Part shown: in pieces, positions 1 to 8,069 of the stretch
Position numbering within the stretch: the stretch's first letter is position 1
Layout of the letters: each line of letters opens with the position of its first letter
Source of the DNA: Miniimonas arenae
GTDB lineage: Bacteria > Actinomycetota > Actinomycetes > Actinomycetales > Beutenbergiaceae
Assembly: GCF_006351005.1 (NCBI RefSeq)
Contig: NZ_VENP01000009.1
Coordinates: 1 to 64,000, forward strand
Length of the DNA stretch: 64,000 bases
Direction of reading: 5' to 3'
Made by a program: the position numbers and the translations under genes
The notes under the pieces: generated by a model
What the model was told of the DNA's origin: nothing
What the model saw: only the letters and a program-made list of their open reading frames with translations
The model's database searches: none

Positions 1-160
1 GAACCCCACACGCCCCACACTCCCGACGACGATCAAGCCCCGATCAACGACCCCCACGAAACGACACCGGCGGATCCGGGCTGAGTTCCGCAGCCTCGGC
101 GTGCGGGCGCCGCAGGCCTGAGCGGCGCAGGCCTGAGCGGCCAGCGCCGCGCGCCGCGCT
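1..160. other. gene-free left edge with tandem 15-bp repeat
   Basis: I find no convincing gene here. A perfect tandem pair of CGCAGGCCTGAGCGG lies at 111-125 and 126-140, just past the stop of the minus-strand MarR gene. Because AGGCCT is self-complementary, the pair can fold into a hairpin and may end the MarR transcript. Minus-strand open frames across this stretch have arginine-rich shadow composition. Confidence 0.5.
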
Positions 161-652
161 TCAGTCCCGCGTCGCGGCCAGCCCGTCCGCGAGGGCGCCG
201 AGGACGCGGACGGTCGCCTCGACGTCGGCCGCCGTCAGCGAACCCGCCTCGACGCCGAGCCGCACGCGCGCGGCCCACCGCCCCCGGATCGTGGTCCGGC
301 TCGCGTGCGCCAGCGCGGTGAGGTGCAGGTGCACGACCCGGCCGTCCACGCCGTCGGGCCTGCGCTCCACGAAACCCTTGCGCACGAGCGCGGCGAGAGC
401 CGCGCTCACGTTGCTGCGCTGCAGGGAGGTCGCCTCGGCGACCGCACCCGGCGTCGCGTCCGGCCGGTCCTCGATCGCCTTGAGCACCATCACCTCGGTG
501 TGCGTGAGGGGGACGACGCCGTCGCCGTCGGGCCGCCCGACGTCGCGCGCGACGGCGTGCGCGAGCTCGGCGAGGTCGGCGAGCGTGTCGTCGGCCAGCG
601 TGTCCTCGGCCACATCCGGGCGGGTCTCGGCAAGCAGGGCGTTGTCGGCCAT
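161..652 (-). CDS. MarR-family transcriptional regulator
   Basis: Probable DNA-binding repressor of the divergent exporter at 711. The 163-residue protein has the MarR layout: an N-terminal helix, then a winged helix-turn-helix around residues 50-115 (LTHTEVMVLKAIE, then a recognition region LQRSNVSAALAALVRKGFVE), a wing with basic and acidic residues (RRPDGVDGRVVHL), and C-terminal dimerisation helices. I place the start at the ATG at 650-652 (MADNALL); a longer frame reaching 739 would overlap the exporter start and adds no family sequence. The 58-bp gap to the exporter suggests shared control, as is usual for MarR/exporter pairs. The inducing ligand cannot be told from sequence. Confidence 0.85.
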   Translation of the reverse strand: MADNALLAETRPDVAEDTLADDTLADLAELAHAVARDVGRPDGDGVVPLTHTEVMVLKAIEDRPDATPGAVAEATSLQRSNVSAALAALVRKGFVERRPDGVDGRVVHLHLTALAHASRTTIRGRWAARVRLGVEAGSLTAADVEATVRVLGALADGLAATRD

Positions 653-710
653 GCGACCCAGCCTATATGGTGATGCGTCGATCATTATGGAAATATAAGT
701 AAGGACAGTT
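653..710. promoter_or_regulatory. divergent promoter/operator between MarR gene and exporter
   Basis: This 58-bp gap is markedly A+T-rich for this genome (TATATGG, CATTATGG, AAATATAAG). CATTAT at 683-688 could be a -10 for the exporter. AAGGA at 701-705 is a suitable ribosome binding site for the GTG at 711. The outer TATAT and ATATA strings are roughly symmetric and could form part of a MarR operator. Confidence 0.55.
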
Positions 711-2084
711 GTGACGTCTCGCCCCCACCTGCTCACCACGCGCCTGCTGCTCGCGCTCGCGCTGCTCTCCGCCGTCGCGCCGTTCGCGACCGACCTCTAC
801 CTGCCCGCGTTCCCCGCGATGGCCACGGACCTCGGCACCGACCCGACCGCGATCCAGCTCACGCTCACCGCATTCCTCGTCGGCATGGCAGCGGGTCAGC
901 TGATCTTCGGCCCGCTCTCGGACCGCCTCGGGCGCCGGCTCCCGCTCGTGATCGGGGCCGTGGTGTTCGTGCTCTCGAGCCTCGTCGTCGCGTTCGCGCC
1001 GACGATCGGCGTGCTCGTCCCCGCGCGGCTCGTCCAGGGGCTCGCCGGCTCGGCCGGGATGGTGCTCGGCCGCGCGATCATCTCCGACCTCGCCCGCGGT
1101 GAGGTCGCGGCGCGCGCCTTCACGCTCATGATGATCGTGGGAGGGGTCGCGCCGGTCGTGGCGCCGGTCGCGGGCAGCCTGCTCACCGAGGCGCTCGGCT
1201 GGCGCGGCACGCTCGGGGTGCTCACCGGCATTGCCGTGCTCATGCTGCTCGCCGTGCTCGCGGCCGTGCCGGAGACGCTGCCGGCGCACGCGCGTCGAGG
1301 TCGGCGCACGACGGCGTCGCTCGCCCTCGCGGCGGACGTCGCCGACGTGCCGGCGTGGGGGTCGCCCGCGTCGGGCGCGATCGTGAATGGTCCCGCGGTC
1401 GAGCCGACCCTGCCGCTGTGGCGCAACCGCACCTACCTCCTGTGCACGGCCGTGTTCGTGGCGTCGTTCGCCGTGATGATGGCGTACATCTCGGCCTCCC
1501 CGTTCGTGTACCAGGAGCTGATCGGCCTGAGCGCGGTGACCTACGGGCTCGTCTTCGGTGCCAACGCCCTCGCGCTCATGGCGACCAGCGCGGTCGCGTC
1601 CAAGCTGCTTTCGAGCCTCGGTTCCCGGCGCGTCATGGCGATGGGCCTCGCGGGGCTCGGCGTCGGGATCGTGCTGCTCGCTGCGACGGCCGCGTGGCTT
1701 CCGGTGGCCTTCCTGCCCGTCCCGATCCTGCTCACGGTGGCGTCGCTCGGCTTCATCCTCGGGACCGCCACCGCGCTCGCCCTCGATGCCGTGCGGGGGC
1801 CCGCGGGTTTCGCGTCGGCCGCACTCGGCGCCGCCCAGTTCGCCGCCGCGGGCCTGGTGTCGCCGCTGGTCGGGCTCGGCGGCGGCGTGTCCGTCACGCC
1901 GATGGTGCTCGTCATGGCCGTGGCGGGCGCCATCGCGATCGGGAGCGGCGTGCTCCACGCCGTCGGGAGTCGGAGTCGTGCGGACGTGGGTGACGCTGAT
2001 GCGGCCGACCGCAGCGCCGCGGTCGACGCGGCTGACGCGGAGCCGGGCGAGCTCACCCTGGCCGGCGAGGGCGCCCAGGCGTAG
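711..2084 (+). CDS. MFS drug exporter, Bcr/CflA type (DHA1)
   Basis: Proton-driven efflux of small molecules across the plasma membrane. The 457-residue protein starts with a Bcr/CflA-like first segment (ATDLYLPAFPAMATDLG) followed by the MFS loop 2-3 signature GPLSDRLGRR near residue 65, and has about twelve hydrophobic segments split by a long central loop around residues 190-235. The C-terminal tail is an Asp/Ala-rich disordered extension. The GTG start at 711 is preceded by AAGGA. The gene is divergent from a MarR regulator, a typical drug-responsive pair. Chloramphenicol, bicyclomycin or sulfonamide-type substrates are known for the family, but the substrate here is unknown. Confidence 0.88.
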   Translation: MTSRPHLLTTRLLLALALLSAVAPFATDLYLPAFPAMATDLGTDPTAIQLTLTAFLVGMAAGQLIFGPLSDRLGRRLPLVIGAVVFVLSSLVVAFAPTIGVLVPARLVQGLAGSAGMVLGRAIISDLARGEVAARAFTLMMIVGGVAPVVAPVAGSLLTEALGWRGTLGVLTGIAVLMLLAVLAAVPETLPAHARRGRRTTASLALAADVADVPAWGSPASGAIVNGPAVEPTLPLWRNRTYLLCTAVFVASFAVMMAYISASPFVYQELIGLSAVTYGLVFGANALALMATSAVASKLLSSLGSRRVMAMGLAGLGVGIVLLAATAAWLPVAFLPVPILLTVASLGFILGTATALALDAVRGPAGFASAALGAAQFAAAGLVSPLVGLGGGVSVTPMVLVMAVAGAIAIGSGVLHAVGSRSRADVGDADAADRSAAVDAADAEPGELTLAGEGAQA

Positions 2085-2117
2085 CCGACGGCCGCACCGA
2101 CCCCGGGGTAGCCCGAC

Positions 2118-2253
2118 GCATTGACTGGTGGCACCGACGGATTGACTGGCCAGATCCCGTCCGGCGTGGCGGGCGCAGCATCGCCGCAGGTCAGAGGGTT
2201 GGCGGTCCGTGCGGTTTCGATCTGACCAGTCAATGCGCTCGGGCGACCAGTCA
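2118..2253. repeat. intergenic inverted-repeat element, copy 1
   Basis: Located between the convergent ends of the exporter (2084) and the esterase (2288). ATTGACTGG occurs twice (2120-2128 and 2141-2149), then a core GCATCGCCGCAGGTCAG (2178-2194), then CCAGTCAAT (2225-2233) and CCAGTCAC (2247-2254) in inverted orientation. The layout A-A-core-A'-A' matches the elements at 18253 and 38574, and the core matches that at 18309. It could act as a bidirectional terminator or be a small mobile palindromic unit. Confidence 0.7.
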
Positions 2254-2287
2254 CAGCGCACGGCAGTCCAAACCCACGCCCGCGGGC

Positions 2288-3652
2288 TCAGGCGCCTGCG
2301 CCCCGCAGCGCGTCAGGCAGCAGCGCGTCCCAGCAGACCTGGTCGTGTCCGCCGTCGAACTCGCGCCACGTGACGGTGGCGCGCCCGCGCAGCACCTCGC
2401 GCAGCCGCCGCGTGGGCTCGAGCAGCACCCACTCGCGCGTGCCGACCTCTAGGTGCACCCGGCCGAGGTGAACGGCGGAGCTCTCGATCGCCGTCGTGAG
2501 CCACTGCCCGGCTGAACCGGCTGTGCCGCCCGTGTTCGGCCACCAGAACGATCCCGACTGGCTCACGCTCACCCCGAACCGCTCCGGCGCCCGGCACTGC
2601 GCGTACACCGCGAGCAGGCCGCCGAGGCTGCGCCCGACGATGCTCGTGCGCGCGGGGTCGGCGGTGAGCGGGGCTCCGAGGAGCGCGGGGTCCGCGCCGT
2701 CGAGCGCACCACGCAGCGCGTCCACCATGTGCGGCGAGCACGTGAGGTCGCGACCGCGCGCGGCCATGTCCCCGCCCTCGACGAGCAGCGTCACGCGCCG
2801 CGGTGCGCCCTGCGCGGGGAGCGCGTCCAGCCGCGGGGCCGCCGAGACGGAGCCGGGAGCCGCAGGCTCGAGCCAGTGCTCGCCGTCGAGCAGCACCCGC
2901 ACGTCCCATTCCGCCGGCGGCGGACCGGCCGGCACGTGCCACCATCCGCGCCGACCGCCCGGCAGTGCCGCTGGGACGAGCCGGCCGGGCGACACCGGCC
3001 CCGCGACCACCGGCGCACGCGGGGCGTCCGGTCCCCGCGCGACGGATGCTCCGCCGCCGTGCTCGCGCGCGAGCGGATCGGGCGCGGCGTGCGCGAGCAG
3101 GTTGAACCACGCCGCGATCGCCTCGTGGCGCTCGGGCAGCGACACGGCCAGCGCCCGCGCGCGGCGCGTCTCGAGCCCGCCGTGCTCGGCCCGCCCGCGT
3201 GTGCCGGCCGTCGCCTCGCCCGCGTCCACGGGCACGACGGCGAGCGCGTAGCTCCCGAGGAACGCTCGCCCCAGGCCGAGCGTGAGTGCCCAGACGTCGG
3301 TGTCCGGCACCGGCTCGAGGAGCGCGCTCTCGAGCGTCGAGGCGTCGGAGAGCTTGTTGACGAGCGCGGCGACGCGTCGGGCCGGGCCGCGCCAGAGGAA
3401 CGTCACGAGGCAGTCGTGGGAGTCCAGCGTCTCCACCAGCGGGGTGCCCGCGCCGACGAGGTCGCGCCACTGGGCCTCGCGGGCGGCCACCGTCGTCGCG
3501 CTCCGCGCGGCCTCGGCGAACGCCGTCACGCGGGGTGAGACGCTGCGCGGCACGGGCTGCGGCCGGGCGTGCTGCGGCGGGACGCCCGCGGTGCGGGGGA
3601 GCGGGCCCGGCTCGGGGAAGGGCGCAGGGCCGCCGGCCGAGGTCGTGGACAT
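2288..3652 (-). CDS. Fes-like enterochelin (siderophore) esterase
   Basis: Probable cytoplasmic serine esterase that opens a ferric siderophore to release iron. The 454-residue protein has an N-terminal domain with a Fes-type segment (CLVTFLWRGPARRV near residue 85) and a C-terminal alpha/beta hydrolase. The nucleophile motif is GRSLGG (SIVGRSLGGLLAVYA), followed by SQSGSFWW, and the catalytic His is in GGHDQVCW near the C terminus. I chose the ATG at 3650-3652; the open frame extends upstream but would run through the promoter region of the next gene. Length suits the Fes family (about 400). No siderophore transport gene lies next to it. Confidence 0.83.
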   Translation of the reverse strand: MSTTSAGGPAPFPEPGPLPRTAGVPPQHARPQPVPRSVSPRVTAFAEAARSATTVAAREAQWRDLVGAGTPLVETLDSHDCLVTFLWRGPARRVAALVNKLSDASTLESALLEPVPDTDVWALTLGLGRAFLGSYALAVVPVDAGEATAGTRGRAEHGGLETRRARALAVSLPERHEAIAAWFNLLAHAAPDPLAREHGGGASVARGPDAPRAPVVAGPVSPGRLVPAALPGGRRGWWHVPAGPPPAEWDVRVLLDGEHWLEPAAPGSVSAAPRLDALPAQGAPRRVTLLVEGGDMAARGRDLTCSPHMVDALRGALDGADPALLGAPLTADPARTSIVGRSLGGLLAVYAQCRAPERFGVSVSQSGSFWWPNTGGTAGSAGQWLTTAIESSAVHLGRVHLEVGTREWVLLEPTRRLREVLRGRATVTWREFDGGHDQVCWDALLPDALRGAGA

Positions 3653-3718
3653 CGCGTCGATCGTGGCACAGCGCCCCACTCGGTTGCGCCCGTCGGAACA
3701 CGCCGGCGAACGCATTGG

Positions 3719-3763
3719 TTGACGCCTCAACCATCGTGGGTTACTATCTACTTGTAGCAACAA
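3719..3763 (+). promoter_or_regulatory. consensus promoter and operator-like palindrome
   Basis: TTGACG (3719-3724) and TACTAT (3742-3747) are separated by exactly 17 bp, a near-consensus housekeeping promoter and unusual in this G+C-rich window. Around the expected start point lies TTGTAGCAACAA (3752-3763), an imperfect palindrome (TTGT-GC-ACAA symmetric). GGTTGACGCCTCAACC (3717-3732) is another inverted repeat over the -35. A repressor bound here would block transcription; HxlR or MarR regulators are common for this kind of reductase. Confidence 0.6.
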
Positions 3764-3784
3764 CTAATCAGAGGAGTGAGAGAG

Positions 3785-4363
3785 ATGACCAGCGTCACCA
3801 TCATCGGAACCGGCAACATGGCCAACGCGATCGGCGGCGTGCTCGCCAAGGGCGGCGCCTCGGTGGGCTACGTGAGCCGCGAGGAGGCGGGGACTGCGCC
3901 GGTGACGGGCGACGTCGTTGTGCTCGCCGTGCCCTACCCCGCCCTCGCCGGTCTGGCCGAGGCCTACCGCGACCAGCTCGCGGGCAAGGTCGTCGTCGAC
4001 ATCACCAACCCGCTGGACTTCTCGACGTTCGACTCGCTCGTCGTGCCGGCGGGAAGTTCCGCTGCGGCCGAGCTCCAGGCGGCCCTCCCGGGCGCGCGCG
4101 TGGTCAAGGCGTTCAACACGACGTTCGCCGCGACCCTCGCGAGCGGCCAGGTCGGCGCGAACACGACGACGGTGCTCGTCGCGGGCGACCACGCGGACGC
4201 CAAGGCCACGCTCGTCGAGGCCGTGAAGGCCGGCGGCCTGCAGGCGATCGACGCCGGCTCGCTCGCGCGGGCCCACGAGCTCGAGGCGCTCGGCTTCCTC
4301 CAGCTCACCCTCGCCGCGGGCGAGAAGATCTCCTGGACCGGTGGGTTCGCCGTCGTCTCCTGA
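3785..4363 (+). CDS. NAD(P)-binding F420-dependent-oxidoreductase-like protein
   Basis: Probable soluble dehydrogenase of the NADPH:F420 oxidoreductase/NADP oxidoreductase family. The protein (about 192 residues) opens with a Rossmann motif TIIGTGNMANAIG, has VVVLAVPYPA near residue 48, VVDITNPLD near residue 75 and the conserved VVKAFNTTFA near residue 110; these are the family landmarks. The ATG at 3785 has GAGGAG (3771-3776) at good spacing, better than the in-frame GTG at 3776. A strong promoter with a palindrome lies directly upstream, so the gene is probably inducible and monocistronic. F420 use versus plain NADP cannot be decided from the sequence. Confidence 0.8.
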   Translation: MTSVTIIGTGNMANAIGGVLAKGGASVGYVSREEAGTAPVTGDVVVLAVPYPALAGLAEAYRDQLAGKVVVDITNPLDFSTFDSLVVPAGSSAAAELQAALPGARVVKAFNTTFAATLASGQVGANTTTVLVAGDHADAKATLVEAVKAGGLQAIDAGSLARAHELEALGFLQLTLAAGEKISWTGGFAVVS

Positions 4364-4418
4364 CGGCTGAGGACACGCCCGACCACCGCGACCTCTCCGA
4401 AGCCGCCCGCCCCGCCCC

Positions 4419-4484
4419 TCACCGGCCCTCGCGTACGAACCGGTAGCCCATGCCGGGCTCCGTCACGAGGTGCCGGGGGTCCGC
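4419..4484 (-). pseudogene. kdpE: remnant: C-terminal end of a KdpE-type response regulator
   Basis: Read on the minus strand, these bases encode a stretch matching the last strand and turn of OmpR/KdpE winged-helix regulators (DPRHLVTEPGMGYRFVREG) followed by TGA at 4419-4421. The T-E-x-G-x-G-Y-R-F pattern is the KdpE C-terminal signature. Nothing upstream on that strand resembles the rest of a response regulator; instead plus-strand glycosidase homology starts within about 15 bases. I infer that a deletion or rearrangement removed the rest of the gene. Confidence 0.7.
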
Positions 4485-5825
4485 ACGGACGGGACGCGCG
4501 ACGGCGAGCTCGGCCTCGCCGTCGCCCTCACCGACACCCCGGGCGGGGTGGCCCTGCGCGCGGAGGTGCGCGACGCCGTCGGGCACCTCGTGGCGGGCGG
4601 GACGCTCGACACCCCCGATCGCGACGCTCCCGACGGCGAGCCCACCGTCGCGGGCCGGCTCACCATCCCCGACGTGCACGCGTGGGCGCCAGGTGACGGC
4701 TACCGGTACGACCTCGCGCTCGAGGTGCCCGACGGCGAGGGCTGCGTGCTCGACCGCTACGACCTCAAGGTCGGGATGCGCACGGTGCGGGTCGCCGGCG
4801 CGCGGCTGCTCGTCAACGACGAGCCGGTCCACCTGCGCGGCTTCGGGCGGCACGAGGACCAGCTCGTGCACGGCAAGGGGCACGACCCGGTGCTCGCGGT
4901 GCACGACCACGCCCTGCTCGCGTGGTTCGGGGCGAACTCCTTCCGCACCGCGCACTACCCGCACGCGGAGGAGGTGCTCGACCTCGCGGACGAGGACGGC
5001 CTGCTCGTCATCGACGAGGCGCCCGCGGTCGGGCAGAACGAGGCGTTCTCGGGCGGGCGGCTCGCACCCGCGACGTTCGGCGAGGGCCCCGGCTTCATCG
5101 GCGCCGCCGCACAGGAGGCGCACGCGCGGCTGCTGCGCGAGCTCGTCGCGCGCGACCGCAACCACCCGAGCGTGGTGGCGTGGAGCGTCGCGAACGAGCC
5201 GACGTCGTCCGCGCCGCTCGCGGGGGAGTACTTCGGACCGCTCTTCGCGCTGGCGCGCACCCTCGACCCGACCCGGCCGGTGACCTTCGCGAACGAGGGC
5301 CGCCACCGCCCCGAGACCTGCCGGGTCACGCCGATGGCCGACCTGCTCCTGCTGAACCGCTACTACGGCTGGTACGAGGACTATGCCGACCTGGAGTCCG
5401 CGGAGCAGCACCTGCGCGCCGAGCTCGCGACGTGGGCGGCGCTCGGCAAGCCGATCGTGGTGAGCGAGTACGGCGCGGACGCGCTGCCGGGCACGCACCA
5501 CGCCGACCCCGAGCCGTGGTCGGAGGAGTACCAGGCCGCGGTGCTCGAGATGAGCGGTCGGGTGTTCGACGGCGAGTCCGCCGTGGTCGGCGAGCACGTC
5601 TGGGCGTTCGCCGACTTCGCGACGGCGCCCGGCCTCATCCGCGCCGACGGCAACCGCAAGGGCGTGCTCACGCGCGACCGGCGACCGAAGGCGGCGGCGT
5701 GGGTGCTGCGGAGGCGGTGGCGCGCGCGGGCGGCCGGCGAGCGCGCTGACGGCGAGCGCGAGGAGGGGGCGCCGACGCCCGAGGGCGGTGTTGACTGGGG
5801 CGATGGAGGCAGGTCTGCCGAGTGA
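4470..5825 (+). pseudogene. 5'-truncated beta-glucuronidase (GH2)
   Basis: The translated product (about 451 residues from the GTG at 4470) carries the immunoglobulin-like domain and the TIM barrel of GH2 beta-glucuronidases: LLVNDEPVHLRGFGRHED, NSFRTAHYPHAEE, the acid/base Glu in AWSVANEPTSS near residue 244 and the nucleophile Glu in VVSEYGADAL near residue 330. The N-terminal sugar-binding jelly-roll domain (roughly 150-180 residues in complete enzymes of about 600) is absent. Homology begins near 4497, next to a kdpE remnant on the other strand. The tail is rich in Arg, Glu and Gly and overlaps the next gene. It may still be translated, but activity is doubtful. Confidence 0.78.
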
Positions 5826-6669
5826 CGAGTTGCACGAGCGGGCGCGCGACGGCGACGGCGAGGCGCCGGACGGCGCAACGCCCGACGGCGAGGCGCCGGA
5901 CGGCGCAACGCCCGACGGCGAGGCGCCGGACGGCGCAACGCCCGACGGCGAGGCGCCCGACAAAGGCGCTGCGCCCGAGGACATCACGAGCGTCCCCGGC
6001 GCGCGCCCCGGCACCGCGATGTTCCCGCTCGCGTCCGTGCTCCTGCCGCACGTGCCGATCCGGCTGCGGATCTTCGAGCCGCGCTACCGCGTGATGCTCG
6101 GCCGCATCCTCGCGTCCGGCCGGCCGGAGTTCGGCGTCGTGCTCATCGAGCGCGGGACGGAGGCCGGCGGCGGCGAGGTGCGCTTCGGCGTCGCGACCAT
6201 GGCGCACATCGTGCAGATGGCGGCGCAGGACGACGACGTGCTCGTCGTCGCGCAGGGCACGCACCGCGTCGAGGTGCTCGCCTGGGGCGAGGACGACCCG
6301 TACCCGGTCGCGACCGTACGCGCGCTGCCCGAGCTCGCCTGGGACGACGACCTCGAGCCGCTGCGCGAGCAGACCGAGCACCTGGTCCGCGGCGTCCTTG
6401 CGCGCGCCGCGGAGTTCGCCGAGACCGACTGGGACCCCGACGTCGGGCTGTCCGAGGACCCCGTCGAGGCCGCCTGGCAGCTCGCCGCTATCGCGCCGAT
6501 CGGTCCGCTGGACCGCTACCGGCTGCTCCGCGCCGGCAGCGCCGAGGAGCTTCTCAGCACCACGCGGTCGCTCACCGAGGACGCGCTCGACACCCTCGAG
6601 CCCACCCTCGGTGGCGACACCGTCGACCAGGCCCTCTGGCGCTGGCTCGACGAGGACGGCGGCGCCTGA
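5803..6669 (+). CDS. LON N-terminal (substrate-binding) domain protein
   Basis: A stand-alone LON/PUA-like domain protein without the AAA or protease parts of Lon; role unknown, possibly peptide binding or quality control. After a 70-residue low-complexity N terminus the family start is seen at MFPLASVLLPHVPIRLRIFEPRYRVML, then EFGVVLIERG and GTHRVEVLAW. The start is uncertain: GTG 5788, ATG 5803 and ATG 6020 are all in frame, and ATG 6020 begins exactly at the conserved domain. The extension holds three and a half copies of a ten-residue repeat (GEAPDGATPD). The gene overlaps the end of the truncated glucuronidase. Confidence 0.78.
   Translation: MEAGLPSDELHERARDGDGEAPDGATPDGEAPDGATPDGEAPDGATPDGEAPDKGAAPEDITSVPGARPGTAMFPLASVLLPHVPIRLRIFEPRYRVMLGRILASGRPEFGVVLIERGTEAGGGEVRFGVATMAHIVQMAAQDDDVLVVAQGTHRVEVLAWGEDDPYPVATVRALPELAWDDDLEPLREQTEHLVRGVLARAAEFAETDWDPDVGLSEDPVEAAWQLAAIAPIGPLDRYRLLRAGSAEELLSTTRSLTEDALDTLEPTLGGDTVDQALWRWLDEDGGA
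5851..5957 (+). repeat. 30-bp tandem repeat, about 3.5 copies
   Basis: Perfect 30-bp units lie at 5881-5910 and 5911-5940, with a near-perfect copy at 5851-5880 and a half copy from 5941. Each unit holds the CCGACGGCGAGGCGCC motif that is dispersed elsewhere in the window. In frame it encodes GEAPDGATPD. Confidence 0.92.
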
Positions 6670-6689
6670 GCGCAGCACGCCCGCGCGGA

Positions 6690-6807
6690 GCCCGACGGCG
6701 AGCGCTCAGCCGTCCTGCACCGCGCCACCCAGCAGCTGGGGTCCCGGCAGCGCGGTCGGCCCGCCCTCGGTGGGCGGCACGCCGGTGCGGCCCGACGGCG
6801 AGCGCTC
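6690..6807. repeat. pair of identical 18-bp dispersed repeats
   Basis: GCCCGACGGCGAGCGCTC occurs at 6690-6707 and again at 6790-6807, exactly 100 bp apart, at the 3' end of the DUF1684 gene. Related copies occur at 5881, 12912 (inverted), 17221 (inverted), 19082, 31622-31769 (inverted) and 58484. Confidence 0.85.
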
Positions 6808-7707
6808 GCCCGCCTCGACGGCCCACGGCAGCGCGTTGCCCTCGATCGGGCGCGGGCAGGTGCCGAAGTCGGAGAACGCGTAGGGGAAGTTGACGGTGCG
6901 GTTGAGGTCGACCTCGCCGTCGCCGTCGGCCGGGTCGCCGAGCACGGCGACGGCGCGCCAGGCCGAGGAGGTGACGCCCGACGTCGCGTCCGTGAACGCG
7001 ACGGACCACGACGACGGCGAGCCGGTCGCCACGAGACGGACCTCCTCGCCGTCGCGCTCGAGGACGACCTCGCCGACGGCGTTCGCGCGCTGCGTGAGGC
7101 CCGGCGCGGCCGCGCCGACGACGACCGAGCGGGGCGCGGCGTACGGCTCGAGCCGGGCCGTGAGGCGCCAGGCGGGGTCGTAGTCCCAGGTCGGCACGCC
7201 GTCGAAGGACGTGCGGGCGGGCGCCTGCGGGTCGCGCAGCCGCAGCGCGTAGTAGCCGCCGCGGCGTAGCACCTCGACGCGGACCTCGGTCTCGTCGTCG
7301 TCTGCGCTAGCAGCGTCGTCGGCGGCGTCACCAGCGCCGGACCGGAACGCCGCGAACGGCACGGCGCCGGCCTCGCCGACGGCGACGGAGGCCTCGCCGT
7401 CGAGCACGCCGGTCGCGCGGCCCAGTGAGGCGGCATCGGCAGCGCCGGACGCAGCGTCACTCGACCCGAGGAGGCGCAGCCCGTCCGCGGTGCGCGCGGC
7501 GACGTGAGCCTCGCCGTCAGCCACCCACCACGACCCCGGGACGCCGGGCACCGCGGCGGGCTCGTCGCCGAGCCAGACGAAGCCGACCACGCTGAGCCAG
7601 TCGTGCGGGCGGGCGAGGTCGGCCTCGCGGCGTGCGCGAAAGGCGAGCCAGTCCTGGACGTCGACGTCGGCTGAGACGACGCCGGGTGCGCGGGTGTCGA
7701 TGGACAT
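6706..7707 (-). CDS. DUF1684 protein
   Basis: Conserved protein of unknown biochemical role. The 333-residue sequence has DUF1684 landmarks: W-x-x-x-R-x-x-R-E-A near the N terminus, RPHDWLSVVGFVWLG (residues 33-47), and the C-terminal block NRTVNFPYAFSDFGTCPRP followed by EGNALPWAVEAGE. GAGGAG lies before the ATG at 7705-7707. The last 30 residues (GERSPSGRTGVPP onward) are low complexity and are encoded across a copy of the dispersed 18-bp repeat at 6790-6807, whose identical partner at 6690-6707 overlaps the stop. The tail therefore looks repeat-derived rather than ancestral. Confidence 0.82.
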   Translation of the reverse strand: MSIDTRAPGVVSADVDVQDWLAFRARREADLARPHDWLSVVGFVWLGDEPAAVPGVPGSWWVADGEAHVAARTADGLRLLGSSDAASGAADAASLGRATGVLDGEASVAVGEAGAVPFAAFRSGAGDAADDAASADDDETEVRVEVLRRGGYYALRLRDPQAPARTSFDGVPTWDYDPAWRLTARLEPYAAPRSVVVGAAAPGLTQRANAVGEVVLERDGEEVRLVATGSPSSWSVAFTDATSGVTSSAWRAVAVLGDPADGDGEVDLNRTVNFPYAFSDFGTCPRPIEGNALPWAVEAGERSPSGRTGVPPTEGGPTALPGPQLLGGAVQDG

Positions 7708-8069
7708 CGGGGGACTCCTCGGTTCAGGTGAGAGCGAGCTGACGTGACGGGATGCGAAGCAGTGGCGAGCCGGGTGGGGCCGGTGGCTCGACCGGTTCCG
7801 CGGACGGTAAGCACGCCCGACGCCGCGTCACGCCGGAGCCCGCGACGTCTCGCCATCCGGACCGACCGTCCCACCTCGAGCCCGGCGCTACAGCGGCCTC
7901 CGAGTGCCCCGTCTCAGCCCCTGAGACGCGCCGAGGCCGCCCGAGCCGCCTTCCGGCAGGTGGTTAGCGTCCCGAACCAGCACAGCCCCCCGAACCAGCA
8001 CCGCCCGAACAGCCCAGCCCCGCCCTCACCCACGACCGCCCCCGGTCCCCCACTGCCAGGAGGTGCCCC
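7708..8069. promoter_or_regulatory. leader region of the monooxygenase operon
   Basis: This 362-bp gap separates the divergent DUF1684 gene from the monooxygenase operon and contains no convincing gene. GTCTCAG-CCC-CTGAGAC (7911-7927) is a perfect 7-bp inverted repeat and a candidate operator. TAGCGT (7965-7970) is a plausible -10. CCGAACCAGCAC is repeated directly at 7972-7983 and 7990-8001. AGGAGG precedes the ATG at 8070. I could not match the region to a known riboswitch. Confidence 0.4.

Noticed and set aside
663-2261. 532-codon minus-strand frame across the MFS exporter
   Set aside because: Composition is shadow-like (runs of R, H, D, E) and it opposes a well-supported transporter.
5851-5957. 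Possible CRISPR or regulatory iterons
   Set aside because: The 30-bp units abut without spacers and are in frame within a coding region.
7708-8069. Riboswitch (for example SAM-type) before the monooxygenase operon
   Set aside because: The operon context made it plausible, but I could not find conserved core motifs; only a short inverted repeat and direct repeats are visible.
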